Assembly (NCBI GenBank): GCA_948567375.1
Contig: OX419756.1
Coordinates: 62,572,333-62,636,332, forward strand
From: Lunularia cruciata
Lineage: Eukaryota > Streptophyta > Marchantiopsida > Lunulariales > Lunulariaceae
Length of the DNA: 64,000 bases
Reading direction: 5' to 3'
Shown piece by piece: positions 46,430 through 58,654 of this stretch. Under the pieces are notes generated by a model that was not told where the DNA came from, made no database searches, and worked only from the letters and a program-made list of their open reading frames with translations. The translations under genes were made by a program, and so were the position numbers. Position 1 is the stretch's first letter; every line of letters begins with the position of its first letter.

Positions 46430-47644
46430 TGATAAAGATAGGAAGAATTCTAGTTTTCTTTGGCAAAAATAGAAAGGATGTGGAGGCTTTTATGAGAGAC
46501 TTCAAGAGGGCTTGCATAGAAAACAATGAGAGAAGGAAGAATGAGTGGGCCCCATTGGTATTTGATTTCTTTGAGGATGTAGCTCTTATATGGTATGACT
46601 TAGTATACCAGAAAAATTAATAGATGGGCAAGAGGAGTCTTGCAAGAGTTTGACTATAACACTCATTAGAAAACTTTTTTGGATGAGAGTTATGAGAGAT
46701 TGATGAGTAACATAACATTCCTCAAGCAAGGATATGGAGATAGAGTGTTTATGAAAAAAGAGTGGAAAAGTTAGAATCCAAGTTATGCATAGTGTTGAGG
46801 AAGAGTATGGATGATGTGGAGAGTACCATGAGTGGGATATGAACCATGCTCATCAAGATTTTTTGGGAGGGTTGAAACTGAAAATTCAAAGCAAGGTGGG
46901 ATATGAGAAACCTTCTTCCAAGATGGAAGCTATCAATATTGCAATTTGTATGGAGGAGAATTTAGAAGGAGATGAGAGTGATGTGGTGGTGAAAGAGGCT
47001 GTACATCATCCACAAGCCTACAAGTATGGTGGTTCTCTTGATCCTTTGGTAGCAAGGGTGCCACCACAAGTAAGAGGTGCTTCTATTCTTGCACCTCTGC
47101 CAAAAGATCCCCTTTAAACTATCATGGAGTAACTTGCAAATCTCAAGACCAATATGGTGCAACTATGGAAGAAGAGAGAGGTGGACCAGAATTTTGAGAG
47201 AGGACCTAAGATTTATGGAACTATCCATATAGAGGAGGCCAACTAACTAGCAATTTCAATGATTAAAATTATTTTGGTTATGGAGGTAAAAGTCACATTC
47301 AAAAGAATTGCACAAATTCCACAAACCATGGAGGAAGGTGTTATGAGGAGGCAAATAGAGAAAAAGAGAGAGAGGTGGTGAAGCACTAGTGCCTCCTATG
47401 AAAAATAGCGGTAAGGAGATAGTATCCATAGATGTGATAGAGAGCAAGTATAAAAAGAGAGAATGCTCAAACTCCAAAGGTCTTAACTTGGAGCTTTTGG
47501 CATAAGAGAAGAGTATATTTTGCAGATGATATAAATCTTTCTCAAGAATTTACTCCTAGTAAGGATAGTCCAATGCGCACAAGGAGTACTTGTACTACTA
47601 GTTCAACATCTTCAACAAAGACTCCAAGGAAGAACATGAGGATG
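46430..47644 (+). pseudogene. Gypsy-B gag remnant, copy 2
   Basis: Reads 'KNRKDVEAFMRDFKRAC' and 'NNERRKNEWAPLVFDFFEDV' (46465-46590). A frame at 46839-47117 has 'SKMEAINIAICMEENLEGD' and 'LVARVPPQVRGASILAPLPK', and near 47290-47330 there is zinc-knuckle-like sequence. It is cut at about 47644, where repeat X begins; the pol part present in copy 1 is missing. Confidence 0.75.
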
Positions 47645-49365
47645 GATAGTGGATACTCTTAGTTATAAGAGCTAAATATTTAAACCCAACATTCATACTT
47701 CTATGTTCATCTGGTACAATGACTTTTGATTTTGACAATATGGAGACTTTATGGAAGGAATCAATGAAGGTAGGGTGAATTTTGTTTCATTTTCTTAGTC
47801 ATTTGTTGATATAAGAGGATATTTGATCAATTTGATTTGAACAAAAACAACATGAACTCCATCTTAGACAAATTTTGTCAAAACTTTTTGGGATAAAGAT
47901 TGGAGGATTTGGCTTTTTTATTTCTAAATTTTTTTTCCTATATATTTTTTAGACTCTGTAAAACATTTCCTCGTGTGCTTATCCAGCTTAGCTATTTCTT
48001 CAAATTTTTATAACACACACAAAGCTTATAGTTTACAACTTATGCAAGAAGATGTAATTATTTGTATATTTAGTCATCCAACTAGATGAAAAATTTGATT
48101 GGTTTATTAAGCATGCATAACCTGAATGTGACCAAGGCAAAATAATATTTCAAATATTGTTTTAGGTACAAATCTAAAAATTTAGATAATCAATAATAAA
48201 CAAAATAAAAAAACTATATATTCAAGTATCATTTATCACAATAGTGAATAGAATAAAGACCATCTATGCTTATCTACACTAAGGTTAATATGGTCTTGTA
48301 CAAATTTTAGCTTTGCATAATCTTTATACAATGTACAAACTTACTTTTCTTATTCAAATCTTGTAATTTGCAAAATCTATGGGTCATCTCACAAGATCTA
48401 CTTAACTTAACTAGAACACTCATTTTTGGTATTTTCCACAAATTCTCTATTTGTAATAGTCATACACCTTCTTCTTTGTTAATTTATAGAGAAGATTAAA
48501 ATTCTCAACCTTGGGACTACATTTGCAATAAACAAGATATGTAACTATTCTTAAAGTAACGTGCTAGCTGTAGTGATGTTCTGCCTTGGTGCCACTCTAA
48601 AAAACTCCTTGGTGTTTTGGAGAGACAATAACAAAGACATTTTGATTTTGATTACAACATTTACCTTCTTGAATACTTGTGTATAAAATCTTCTAGAGTT
48701 GTATGACGTGAACCTTTTTTTTGGTCAATCTCCAGAGGCTATCAGAAAAAGCAGTCTCTTAGTGGTGTTGAGTTGCTTGGCTAGCATGAATCACAATCAA
48801 TAATTTTTACAACAAGATGTATATTTCAATATTTGGACTTTTCTTAACATATCAAATTAGGAGATTGTTTTGTAAATTGATATGTCAAATGATGATTTGT
48901 TCAATCTTAATTATATTGATTCCAGTATAACTTTAAAAATTTTGGATTATAATATTCAACATTTAAATTTATTTATATAAGAAGTGAAATTTTTTATTTT
49001 TTAAAAGTAAATAATTAAATTTTTTACTAATATTGATATTAAATATTTTCATCTTTATTAATATTCATTAATGATTTTTTTCAATGCTCCATTCTACTAT
49101 TATTTGTCCATCAATTCTAAACATAAAATCAATCTTCATTCCATGTTCACTCATTCAAAATTTTTAATGCAAAATTATAAATTTTTACTTTTAATCAAAT
49201 AAAAACCAATGTTCATTTGATCACATTCATTTTCTAGTGTGTTGTTTATATGTCTTTTAAAAATTTGAATAGTTACTGTTAATTTTTTCAATACAATATA
49301 TCAAATACTATTCTCCTTTTATTTTTAAAATAATGGTAATCTACTTATTTGAATGTGTATTTCCA
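47645..49365 (+). repeat. Repeat X, copy 3
   Basis: Homologous to 22535-24290 with small indels. It starts ggatagtggatactct, internally compared with copy 2, and ends where minus-strand gypsy-A gag begins. Confidence 0.7.
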
Positions 49366-49369
49366 ATCT

Positions 49370-50537
49370 TCAATGTTGGGATTCTTTTTTTTCTTGATTA
49401 TTTTGCTCCACAAAATCCATATAGGTGACTTGTCGAGGTTGCCCATTCTTGAGTGGACATTGAATGATGCAATGTCCAATTTGGTGACGACAGAAACAAC
49501 CACCATTTTGTTGCAATTCTTCTCTAGCTATAGTGCCAAGTGGTCTTCATTGATTGGCAACAATCTCCATTGGTGCCGATTCTTCCATCCGTGTGTAATG
49601 TATTGGTAGGTTTTGTGGAGGTCAAGGTCGGCACCAAGTTAGTGCAACCAAGGAATCAAAGCATTCTGCCAACCGCATGGCTTCCTCCAAGTGTTGTGTC
49701 TCTTCCATAAGTACCTCTAATTTGGTTCGTGACTTCAAGCTCCTCACAAATTAATCCAAAGCTTCACCTTCTAGTCTATCTGAAATTTGCATGAATGATG
49801 TTATGCAATTGCGTGATGTAATTTCTTATAACGCCAATCTGCTTTAGCTCTACCAACTTATCTTGTGCAGCTCATATGGCATTTGTAGCTTGGAATTGAC
49901 CAATAATTGAACTCTTGAATTTTTCTCATGTCAAGATTGGTGCAACAATTTTCCATTCAACTTGCTCCACCAAGAATCGCCACCATAGCTTTGCTACTCC
50001 ATCCAATTGGCTAGAAGCCAAGAGAATCTATTTTAGTTTGTCTTGAAGACTTGTAGCCTCAAAATAACATTCATAGTCAGACAAAAAATTCTCCATTGCA
50101 CCAAAAAGATTGTGCCTTCAAAAATCTTAGGTTTTGGAAAGCAAATTTGGTCTTCTCCTTCTCAAACTGGTACTCTCTCTACGCGCTCTTGTTGTCAATG
50201 ATCTTGTTAATCCAACAATCAAGTAAGGTGCTCAATTTGTTGCTGCATAGCAATAATAACCTTGGGCATTACTGCCATAGTTACTAATCTATCACATCAC
50301 ACTCAATTTATCTAATTTATTAACACATAAATGCAACACGTCCATCATTCTCCATAAGTTACAACTAAAAGTACCAAGTTTTCCTCAGACATGGTGGTTG
50401 TATTCAAAAAATCTTACCCAAAGTGTGAAGTGATGAACCATGTGAAACAATGCTTGGGTAGTACCTAAACACAAAAATTCCAATGGTTTGGCGGAAATGT
50501 ATTTGGTGGTCCATACATTCCATCCATCCTATTCTTG
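49370..50537 (-). pseudogene. Chromovirus gag remnant (minus)
   Basis: Minus-strand homologue of 58655-59810 in the complete element. From the 5' end (50537) it runs through gag to the zinc-knuckle region near 49440-49480 (the reverse complement of gcatcattcaatgtccactc matches the knuckle-coding words). It is cut at about 49370 by repeat X. The capsid stretch near 49740-49830 corresponds to the 'GLKARTKLEV' region. Frames are broken. Confidence 0.75.
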
Positions 50538-50919
50538 CTCTGATACCAATGTAAAAGATCAAGACCAAGGAGAGAAATAGGAGAATGGAAGATCACATCG
50601 GGACACTTGAGTGAAGGAAACTCCAAATGCCTAGCATGAGCTTTGGCTCTAGTATTTATAAAGAGTATACAAGGCTCTTGAGAAGCTTCTCAAGAAGCTT
50701 TCTTTTAGAAGCTGTCTACTTGGCATGCAAGCTAAGCTAGTTAAAAGCTTCTAGAAGCTTCCTTTTAGTAACTTCCTACTTGGAGTGCAAGCCTTTTCTC
50801 TATTTGGGAAGCTTTCCAAGAAACTTCCTAGATAGTTTTAGAATATTCTAAACAAATTTGGCTTATTTGCTACTTCATTAGCCCTAACTAACTTCATTGC
50901 TAAATTCCATATTGTTCCA
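50538..50919 (-). repeat. Chromovirus 5' LTR and primer site (minus)
   Basis: LTR 50551-50919 (369 bp). On the minus strand it starts tggaacaatatgga and ends cttttaca. The primer site ttggtatcagagc lies at 50538-50550 and is perfect. The LTR contains GAAgcTTC/TTCtaGAA modules (50690-50765) and, on the minus strand, tataaata at 50653-50660. Confidence 0.9.
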
Positions 50920-51918
50920 CCTAAATATCACTTTTGGTCTAACCACATAATGGATTTCTACATTTGCAATTGAAAGGGAGAGGATTTGGTATATTTAGAT
51001 CCATTGCATCATTATAGAATATAGATTGTCAAATCTTCCTCTCTATCATATATCACAATAGGAAGAATTACCAAGTTTATTGGATTCATCACTATGTTTA
51101 TGAACTTTGCTCCAAAATGATAAATGAGATATATTCTCACTTGCTTACATTGGAGCACATAATATTGATGTGGAATGGATTCAAGAATGGAAAGTAAAGT
51201 GCAAGAAATTGTCCTCTAGTTGCCTCCATTCACTCTCTGCATCAAGCCCAGTCTATCAATTCTACTAAGTTTTCTCCGCTCAAAATTACTCAATCTCATT
51301 AGCCTATGTTGCTCCAAGAGGGATGATCCACTCTGTTAGATTGAAACGCTTACTTTGATGACATTGTAATATTTTAGAGACAAGAATACACCCAAGAGAA
51401 ACAAAAGACAGAAAACACAACTTCAACGCTCAATACTCCAATGCCCCAAAGGAGCACCTTGCCTTTATTATATACAAAAGTGGATCCTCTCAAAGGAAGC
51501 TCCACCCTTGGATCAAATACATGGATTGATGACATGTCAGCAAGCTCTACCCCTAGATTAGTTGCATGGATGAGTGACATGTGGGTCCTTGTCCTATTTG
51601 GTTGGTCAAACAAGTTGATTAGAGGTAATCTTTAAGTAATATTCCTATAAGAAGCTCATAGTTGCATGGCTGAGATATTATTAGAAAGCTCTCAACAAGA
51701 CAAACAATTCAGACGGGAGGAGACAAACATTATTTAGGTCTCCAAAATTGGCTTTGAAGTTTTTAGGGTGTTTTTGGCTCTTGCTCTATTAGTAGAAGTA
51801 CTCTTTTGGTCAAACTTCTATCTGATCTACTTATTCCATCATATATAATATCTTTTCAGATGTTATCAAACCAATTTCCATCTATAGATAATATGTCTAG
51901 CTATTGGTATTACATCCA
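50920..51918. other. Unassigned sequence between two chromovirus LTRs
   Basis: Nothing recognised. A pair of overlapping frames at 51374-51635 on both strands (64-79 codons) show no domain. Confidence 0.4.
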
Positions 51919-52342
51919 TGTAATAATATAGAGTTGAAAAATGAGTAAGTAAAGATTAATTAGCTAGTAAAATAATCCAATTTAATTAAGAATTCTAAGA
52001 ATGTTCTAGAAGCAGTTTGGTAGGTTCTTAGTGGGAACCTTCTATGTACCTTCAAAGAATCAAGTAACTTGCACATCAACTTACCGGCTAGCTTACCTTG
52101 TATGCCAAGTAGCTGGTTTTAAGTAGGAGGTTTCCTCAGTAGCTTTTGGGGTAGCTTAGCTTGGATGCCAAGAAGGAAACTTTGAGAGAGAAGCTTCTCA
52201 AAAGCCTTGTGTGGCTTCCCTTTAAATATTAAAGTCCAAGTTCATTTTTAGGCATTTGGAGTTCCATACAATTGAGAGCTTCAATGTGACTTGACCTTCC
52301 ATTTTTATTTCTTTTCTTGGTCTTTTATATTGAAACTAGAGC
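51919..52342 (+). repeat. Chromovirus 5' LTR and mutated primer site (plus)
   Basis: LTR 51919-52329 (411 bp), starting tgtaataatatagag and ending cttttata. The primer-site region 52330-52342 reads ttgaaactagagc, a mutated ttggtatcagagc. The GAA/TTC modules are eroded (ttctagaagc at 51999-52008, gaagcttctc at 52191-52200). Confidence 0.8.
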
Positions 52343-53370
52343 AAGAATGGGATGGATGGAATCTATGGATCACCAAATCAGTCTCCCCTAAACCACTGGG
52401 ATTTTTGTGTCCATGTGCTACCAAAGCACCATTCTAGCAATTAATCACTTCTCTCTTTAGCCAAGATTTTTTGAAAACAATTACCTTGTCTAATGAACCA
52501 TTCATCCTCCAAATATAGCTTATAAAGAACATTGGACATGTTTCATTCATATGTTAAGCTAGATAGTTGATAGAATAATAATCATGACAATAATGCCCAA
52601 AGTTATCATTGGTCTACATCAACAAATTGAGCATTTTTGGCAATTGTTGGAAAAGAGAGATTATGATGGGCAGTAAGGAGGGCAACTAGAGAAAGAAGAA
52701 TTTTGAAAAGGAGAAGATTGTGTCTAATTCCCATAACCAAAAGGTCTTTGAAGGGTAGAATCTATCGTGTGTAGTATAGAACTTTGTGTTTGGTTGTGAA
52801 TGTTATTGTGAAGTCACAAATCTCCTAGATGATCAAAGAAAAATCGTCTTAGCTTCAAGTCAACTAGATGGAGTGGCAAAATTATTGTGGAGTTAATTCA
52901 ATGGAAATTTTTTGCTCAAATTCTAATATGTGGAGACTTCAAGAGTGTGGTCGTTGGGCAATTCCAAGCCGTGAAGGATGCATGTGTTCCACAAGATGAA
53001 TTGGTAGATTGATGGATCAATTCAATATAATTAACATTTCTTAATTCCAAAACACCATGATATTAATTCCAAAAATACAAGAAGTTAAAGGTTTGGATTG
53101 GTTTGTAAGAGGTTCAAAATTATGCACCAATTTAGAAATAACCTTGTGCAAACTCAAACATCTCTAAGAGCCCATGCAGATGGCTAAGCATAATGATCAA
53201 TTGTTACTAAGAATTATCTTGACCTAGACCTCCAAAAATCTGAAAAAAATCCAGCATGGGTGGATGAACCAACATTAATGGAGATTGATGCCATCCAACA
53301 GAGACCATAGGCACATCAAATCAAGAACATTTACAAGTAAATGGTGGTTTCTTTTATTATTGTCAAATTG
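52343..53370 (+). pseudogene. Chromovirus gag remnant (plus), cut by copia
   Basis: Homologous to 58652-59700, with the same opening (aagaatgggatggatgga). It contains the 'ACTAGATGGA' and 'GCCATGAAGGATGC'-type words of the capsid region and the end 'ATGGAGATTGATGCCATCCAAC' equivalent to 59610-59630. It stops at ttattgtcaaattg, the same zinc-knuckle position where the copia LTR begins in the other block copies. Confidence 0.75.
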
Positions 53371-53985
53371 TGTTAAGTGTAGAGTTTGATTAGTTGAGGA
53401 AATACTCTACAAATCCAATATCCTACATGAATGTTGAAGGGTCAATACAAGACAAATCTTTGACATGAGTATAGAAGTGTATGTATGGTATAAATCTTTG
53501 AATTATGATATTTCATATATGGAAGTGCACAAAAAGAAAGTTCACATCATGACTGATTTCTCTATAAATATAAATGCAAATGAAATTTGCCTTATCATGT
53601 TATAAGAATCTCTTCAAGGGCTTTCCATAGACATCAAAACCATAAAGAAAAAGCTCTAGAAAGAAATTGACATCCATTTGAATTTTGAGAAAAATGCATC
53701 TTATGGGATTGCAAGAGCTGCAAGATTGCATGCAAGATCAACTATAGGACTTGTGGGATTCTACTATGGGACTACAAGATTCTACTATGAAAATAGCTCT
53801 TGTGGGAATGTACTCTATAGGAAGTTGCATGAATCAATCCCACTTGAAAAAAATTGTAAGGTGACATGTATCAATTGGTTCCAAACAATCTAAGGTTAGA
53901 AGCAAGATAAATTGGCACTCTACATTCCAAAATTGGAGCAAGGATGAAAAGTACAATTGCATATAAATATTGCAGTGTTGGTCAA
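53371..53985 (+). repeat. Copia 5' LTR, copy 4 (3' truncated)
   Basis: Starts TGTTAAGTGTAG, the best preserved LTR start in the window. It is truncated at about 53985 by a deletion that also removes the primer site and most of gag. Confidence 0.8.
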
Positions 53986-56498
53986 AGTCAATGAAGAGAA
54001 TTCAATCAACATGACACAAAGAAGTACATAAAGAATCATGTGTTGGAATTGCAATAAGCTTGGTTGCTTCAAGAATCAATATTAAAATCCACAAAAGGAA
54101 GAAAACTTAGTGACATAACTATCAAACAAGTGGATGCACTTGTTTGTTATGTAAAGTATCTTGTAAGATCTTGGATTAAAGATTTTGGTGCATCATTTCA
54201 CTCTACCCTATGTAAAGAGTTTATGCACAAATTTGTTGTAGGAAATCTTGGAAAGGTTCACCTCCCTAATGATAAATCTGTGTTTATCAAAGAAGAAGGT
54301 AATACAAAAAAGATCTCTCAAGGATCAATATGGACTTTGACAAATGTCAAATATATTCCTAGACTGAAGAGGAATTTGATTTCCATAGGTCAACTAGATG
54401 AGGAAAGATATCAAATATCCTTTGAAAGTGTGCAATGGAAGGTTACTAAGACAATCTGATTTTGGTATGATGATAGAAGGTTTGAACTCTCTGTCATAGA
54501 AAAAAAAGAGCATTTGATGACAATTGCTGATGCAATTTGTCCTTATATCATATGGCACCAAGGACTTGATTATATGAGTGAGAAGTGTAAGAACTAGTTA
54601 GTTGCAAAAGGTAAAATCTTGGAGTTAAAACTTGATAAAATTGTCTTTTATGAACCATATATTTTGGGAAAGCAAAAGCTAGTTACCTTCACAAAGACTA
54701 CAAGCGTACCAAAGGCAAGAAAGCTAGAGTTAATGCATATAGATGTGTAAGCCCAACTTGAACTAAGTCACTTGGAGGATGTCACTACTCCATCATCTTT
54801 ACAATTGAAGTTACCAAGAAGGTATGGGTTTAATTTTTAAAAATAAATCAGATTTGTTTGGTGTTTTCTAGCAATGGAAATATGAGGTTGAAAACCAATC
54901 AGGTTTGAAAATCAAGTGCTTGAAATCTGACAATGGTGGAGAGTATAGTAGCAATATGTTTAGAGAGCTATGTATGGGATGGGATCAGAATGATCAAAAC
55001 TGTCCCTAAGACACCACAAAAAAATGACATGAAAAATACTTGAATAGAACTCTCAATGAGAGAGCTAGATGCATGAGACCACAAACAAGGCTGCCAAAAT
55101 TTTGGGCAAATACAGTCAACAAAACTACATACCTCATAAATCAAAGACCTGTGGTCCTTTTGGGATTCAAGATCCTTGAGGAAGAATGGTTGAGAAAGAA
55201 GGTGAATCTATTGCACTTGAGGACCTTGCATTATGTCCCATATGCAAAGATTCAAGATAGTTATAGGGAAAAGCTTGATTAAAAATCAAAGAAGTATTTC
55301 TTCACTAGATATGGTGCAGAAAACATGGATTATTGTCTTTGGAATGAAGATGATGGAAAAGTGCTCAGAAATAGATATGAAATTTCCACAACAATGTTGT
55401 GTACAAGATAAGCTTGGATTATGTTTTGAGTTTACAAAAGAACAAGAAGAACATCAAGAAGAAGTAGTGTTAGAAGACATTTTAGAGAATGATAGTTTAG
55501 GAAATAGAAGTTTAGTAGAAACTATAGATATCATACCATATCCAATCACACCTTTAACTGATTTGAGTAGATCTACAAGATTGTAGGAACTGGTAGAGAG
55601 GTATTCCCCATCCCTGTATTACTTACTCCAAAAAAAAATGGGGAACCTGAGTGCTACTTAGAGGCAATGTAAAAGGAGGACTCATTGTAGTGAGAGCTTG
55701 TAATGACAGAAAAGATGTCATCCTTAGAGAAGAATGAGACTTGGTCATTGACCAAGCTGCTAGAGGGAAAAAAAGCATTGCATAACAAATGGGTGTACAC
55801 AATCAAAGAAGAGCATGATGGAAGCAAGTGGTACAAGGCCAAAATTATGACAAAAGGTTTTCAACAAGGCCACTCTATACCTTTGGTAACACAAAGGTAA
55901 AGACTATAATGAGATTTTCTCTCCCGTCAGATTACCATCAGATTAGTCTTAAGTCTTGTGACTGTAGAGGATTTGCATCTAGAGTAGCAAGATGTATAAA
56001 CAACATTTCTACATGGAGATCTTCAGGAGGAAGTCTATATGGCATAACTTGAGGAGAGGTTTCAAATTACTAAGAAAAGTGATATTGTTTGCAATTTAGA
56101 AAAGAGTCTCTATGGTTTGAAACAAGCTCATGTAAAATTGGTACTTGAAAGTTGATGGCTATATGACCAACAATGGTTACAACCACATGCAAAATGGATC
56201 ATTGCTGTTGTATTAAGTCATTTGTTGATTCATACATCATCTTGCTACTTTATGTTGATGATATATTGGTTGTTGCATCCAACATGAGGGAAATCAACTA
56301 GCTTAAGTTTTAATTAAGTGATGCATTTGAGATGAAAGACCTAGGTCCTTCACAACATATACATGGAATGAAGATATAGCAAATACAAATTTGCTCGTAT
56401 TTTGAAGTTATCTCAAGAGAAAAACATCAAGAAGTTGATGGGCAAATTTGGTTTATAAAGTGCTACAATTTGAACTACTCCCTTGGGAGGTCACTTCA
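53986..56498 (+). pseudogene. Copia gag end, protease, integrase, RT remnant, copy 4
   Basis: Zinc-knuckle region near 54041-54082 reads CWNCNKLGCFKNQY, with the histidine and last cysteine replaced. Protease frame 54064-54459 contains 'SWIKDFGASFHST' and 'NVKYIPRLKRNLISIGQLD'. Integrase follows: 'SDNGGEYSSN' near 54934-54963 and the C-terminal frame 55040-55282 ('LNERARCMRPQTRLPKFWA'). RT frame 55703-55900 has 'ETWSLTKLLEGKKALHNKWV', and the YVDD box is intact at 56251-56262. RNase H and the 3' LTR are absent: the copy ends at 56498 in a filler sequence. Confidence 0.85.
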
Positions 56499-56580
56499 GG
56501 CCGGCACTTGAAGTGACATTAATGATATGAAGTGACACTTTAGGCCAACGCTTGAAGTAAATATTCTTGGAGTTAATTGG
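56491..56580. repeat. Junction filler with repeated and palindromic motifs
   Basis: Between the broken copia and the truncated chromovirus LTR. tcacttca (56491-56498) and tgaagtga (56509-56516) form an inverted pair. The segment 56492-56517 is repeated imperfectly at 56536-56562 (shared words agGCC..C.CTTGAAGT). Confidence 0.7.
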
Positions 56581-56814
56581 GAAGCTTCTCAAGAAACTTC
56601 CTTCCTGAAGCTACCTACTTGGCGTGCAAGCTAAGCTAGTTAGAAGCTTCTAGAAGCTTCCTTCTAGAAACTACTTACTTGGGGTGCAAGCTAAACTAGT
56701 GGGAAGCTTCCCAAGAAGCTTTCTAGATACTTCTAGGATATCCTAGGCTAATTTGGCCTATTCACAACTTTCTTAGCCTTAAGTAACTTCATTGCTAAAC
56801 TCCATATTGTCACA
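56581..56814 (-). repeat. Chromovirus 3' LTR of the outer element (minus, truncated)
   Basis: On the minus strand it begins tgtgacaatatggag at 56814 after a purine-rich tract (56815-56825, cccccattg on the plus strand). It is truncated at the far end near 56580. It keeps GAAgcTTCtaGAAgcTTC-like modules at 56641-56665. Confidence 0.8.
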
Positions 56815-56829
56815 TATTCCCCCATTGTT

Positions 56830-58287
56830 AGTTGGTGATGTCCTTGTCGCCATTGAAGCTTCAAACTCCTAAATGGCCATTTGTGCATTATGGAGATGAG
56901 ATAGAGGCTCCCAAGTGGCATCATGGAGTGGATAGCCCTTCCAAAGGACCTTGTACTCTATATGTTGCCGGCAGTGGCATTGGATGTGACAACGTGCAAG
57001 TATACAATCAACTTTGTACTCCTCATGATCGTGTATAGGGGTGGGAGGAGGAAGAGGAGGAGGTTGGACACGAGAGGAAAAAGAAGATGGATTAGAAACA
57101 AAGGGTTTTAACTTGGAAACATGGAAGATAGGGTGGATGCACATATGACAAGGCAAGGCAAGTTGTTAAGCAACAAGAGAGATGATTTGGGTGACATCAA
57201 AGGGTCCTATCTAATTAGATTTTACAAACTTGGGTACCAAGTGGGAAGGGTAGGTTACTAGAGGAGAGCATGACTTTGTCACCAAATTGAAGGGTGAGAT
57301 CATGATGATGGTGGTCTACATATTGTTTCTGATGATTTTGAGCAACAAGGAGATGAGTATTGATAGTTGTTCCCGATCTTGAGTAGAGTAATTCCTTTTG
57401 CTGTATTTAGTTTAAAAGACACAAAGGGCAATGGGATGTAATCCATTTGTGAATTCCTATTGCAACATGACTCCAATTGCAAAGTTCAAAGTATCAAAAT
57501 CAACCACACATGGTAGTTGAGGATCATATGGTTGAAGAATTGGTCTTGAAGACACCATATGTTTCAAATTCTGGAATGATTCTTCATGCTTGTTTGTCCA
57601 TTGAAAGATCAAGTTCTTCTCCAAGAGATCGGTCAATGATGCGGCCACATGAGCATAGTAGTGGATGAACCATTGGCAAAAACTAGCAAATCTATTAAAT
57701 GCTTGTACTTCATTACATCCTTTGGAGTAGGCCAATCAACAATTGCCTTCATTTTCTCCTCTTCCATCTTGATCCTCTTCGATGAGATCTTGTGACCCTA
57801 GAAGATAACTTCCTTTTGGCAAAAGGCACACTTTGACTTCTTGCAATAAAACTTCCATTGACATAGTCATCTTAGGACTTCTTGCACGTGCTTCACATAT
57901 TTTGCCTCTGTTTTGCTATAGATATCATCTAAGAATACCACCACATACTGATCCAACAGTCTATCCAACGCCCAATGTATCTGATCCATGAAGATTGCTG
58001 GAGCGTAAGTGAGCCCAAAAGGCATAATTCTTCACTCAAAATGTCCATACCTTGTGTGAAAGGCAGTCTTTTGCACATCCTCCTTATGAATGTGGATTTT
58101 CCAATAGTCGTTACAAAGATCCAACTTGGAGAAGTATCATGCTCCACTCAATTGATCAAGAAAGTCATCAATTCAAGGCAAAGAGTGTGCATTCTTCACT
58201 ATCTATTTATTGAGCCCACAATAATCAATATGGAAATGAAGTCCTCCATTCTTCTTTGGAACAAATAGTACCATTGCTCTCCAAGGA
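56830..58287 (-). pseudogene. Outer chromovirus pol, downstream part (minus)
   Basis: Minus-strand pol fragment. 58203-58287 is RT '[21 protein letters not shown]'. 57929-58147 covers the RT palm, where the catalytic box region (57925-57950) has decayed. 57457-57735 covers the connection and start of RNase H ('NEVQAFNRFASFCQWF', 'CVVDFDTLNFAIGVML'). 56869-57156 is an open frame with the integrase C-terminus and a chromodomain ('EYKVLWKGYPLHDATWEPLS'). Most of RNase H and the integrase core are missing by deletion near 57300-57450. Its upstream half continues at 63726-64000. Confidence 0.85.
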
Positions 58288-58638
58288 TGTAATATTATGG
58301 AGTTTAGCGACATAACTAGTAAGGCAAACAAAGTAGGGAATGAGCCAAATTTGCCTAGAATATTCCAAAAGCATCTAGGAAGTTTCTTGGGAAGCTTCAC
58401 AACTAGTTAACGTGTGCCCCAAGCAAGTAGCTTCTAGAAGCTTCTAACTAGCTTAGCTTGCATGCCAAGTAGGTAGCTTTTAGAAGGAAGCTTCTTGAGA
58501 AGCCTCTCAAGGGCCTTGTATGCTACCTATAAATACCAAAGCCAAAGCTCATGCTAGGCATTTGGAGTTTCCCTCATTCAAATGTCCCAATATGAGTTTC
58601 CATTCTCCTATTTCTCTCCTTGGATTTGGTCTTTTACA
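58288..58638 (+). repeat. Chromovirus 5' LTR with heat-shock-element-like modules
   Basis: 351 bp, TG...CA ends (tgtaatatta ... cttttaca). Perfect inverted pentamers: GAATATTC 58358-58365, GAAGCTTC 58391-58398 and TTCtaGAAgcTTC 58432-58444, plus GAA/GAA/TTC at 58483-58494. TATAAATA at 58528-58535. It is 74 bases shorter than the 3' LTR, mainly from loss of one GAA/TTC module. Confidence 0.92.
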
Positions 58639-58651
58639 TTGGTATCAGAGC
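58639..58651 (+). promoter_or_regulatory. tRNA primer-binding site
   Basis: ttggtatcagagc directly follows the 5' LTR. This is the standard plant retrotransposon site complementary to the 3' end of initiator methionine tRNA. Confidence 0.93.
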
Positions 58652-58654
58652 AGG

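Noticed and set aside
46284-46526. Minus-strand frame with a Val-Cys/Tyr-Ile repeat
   Set aside because: It is a translation of the (AC)n(AT)n microsatellite.
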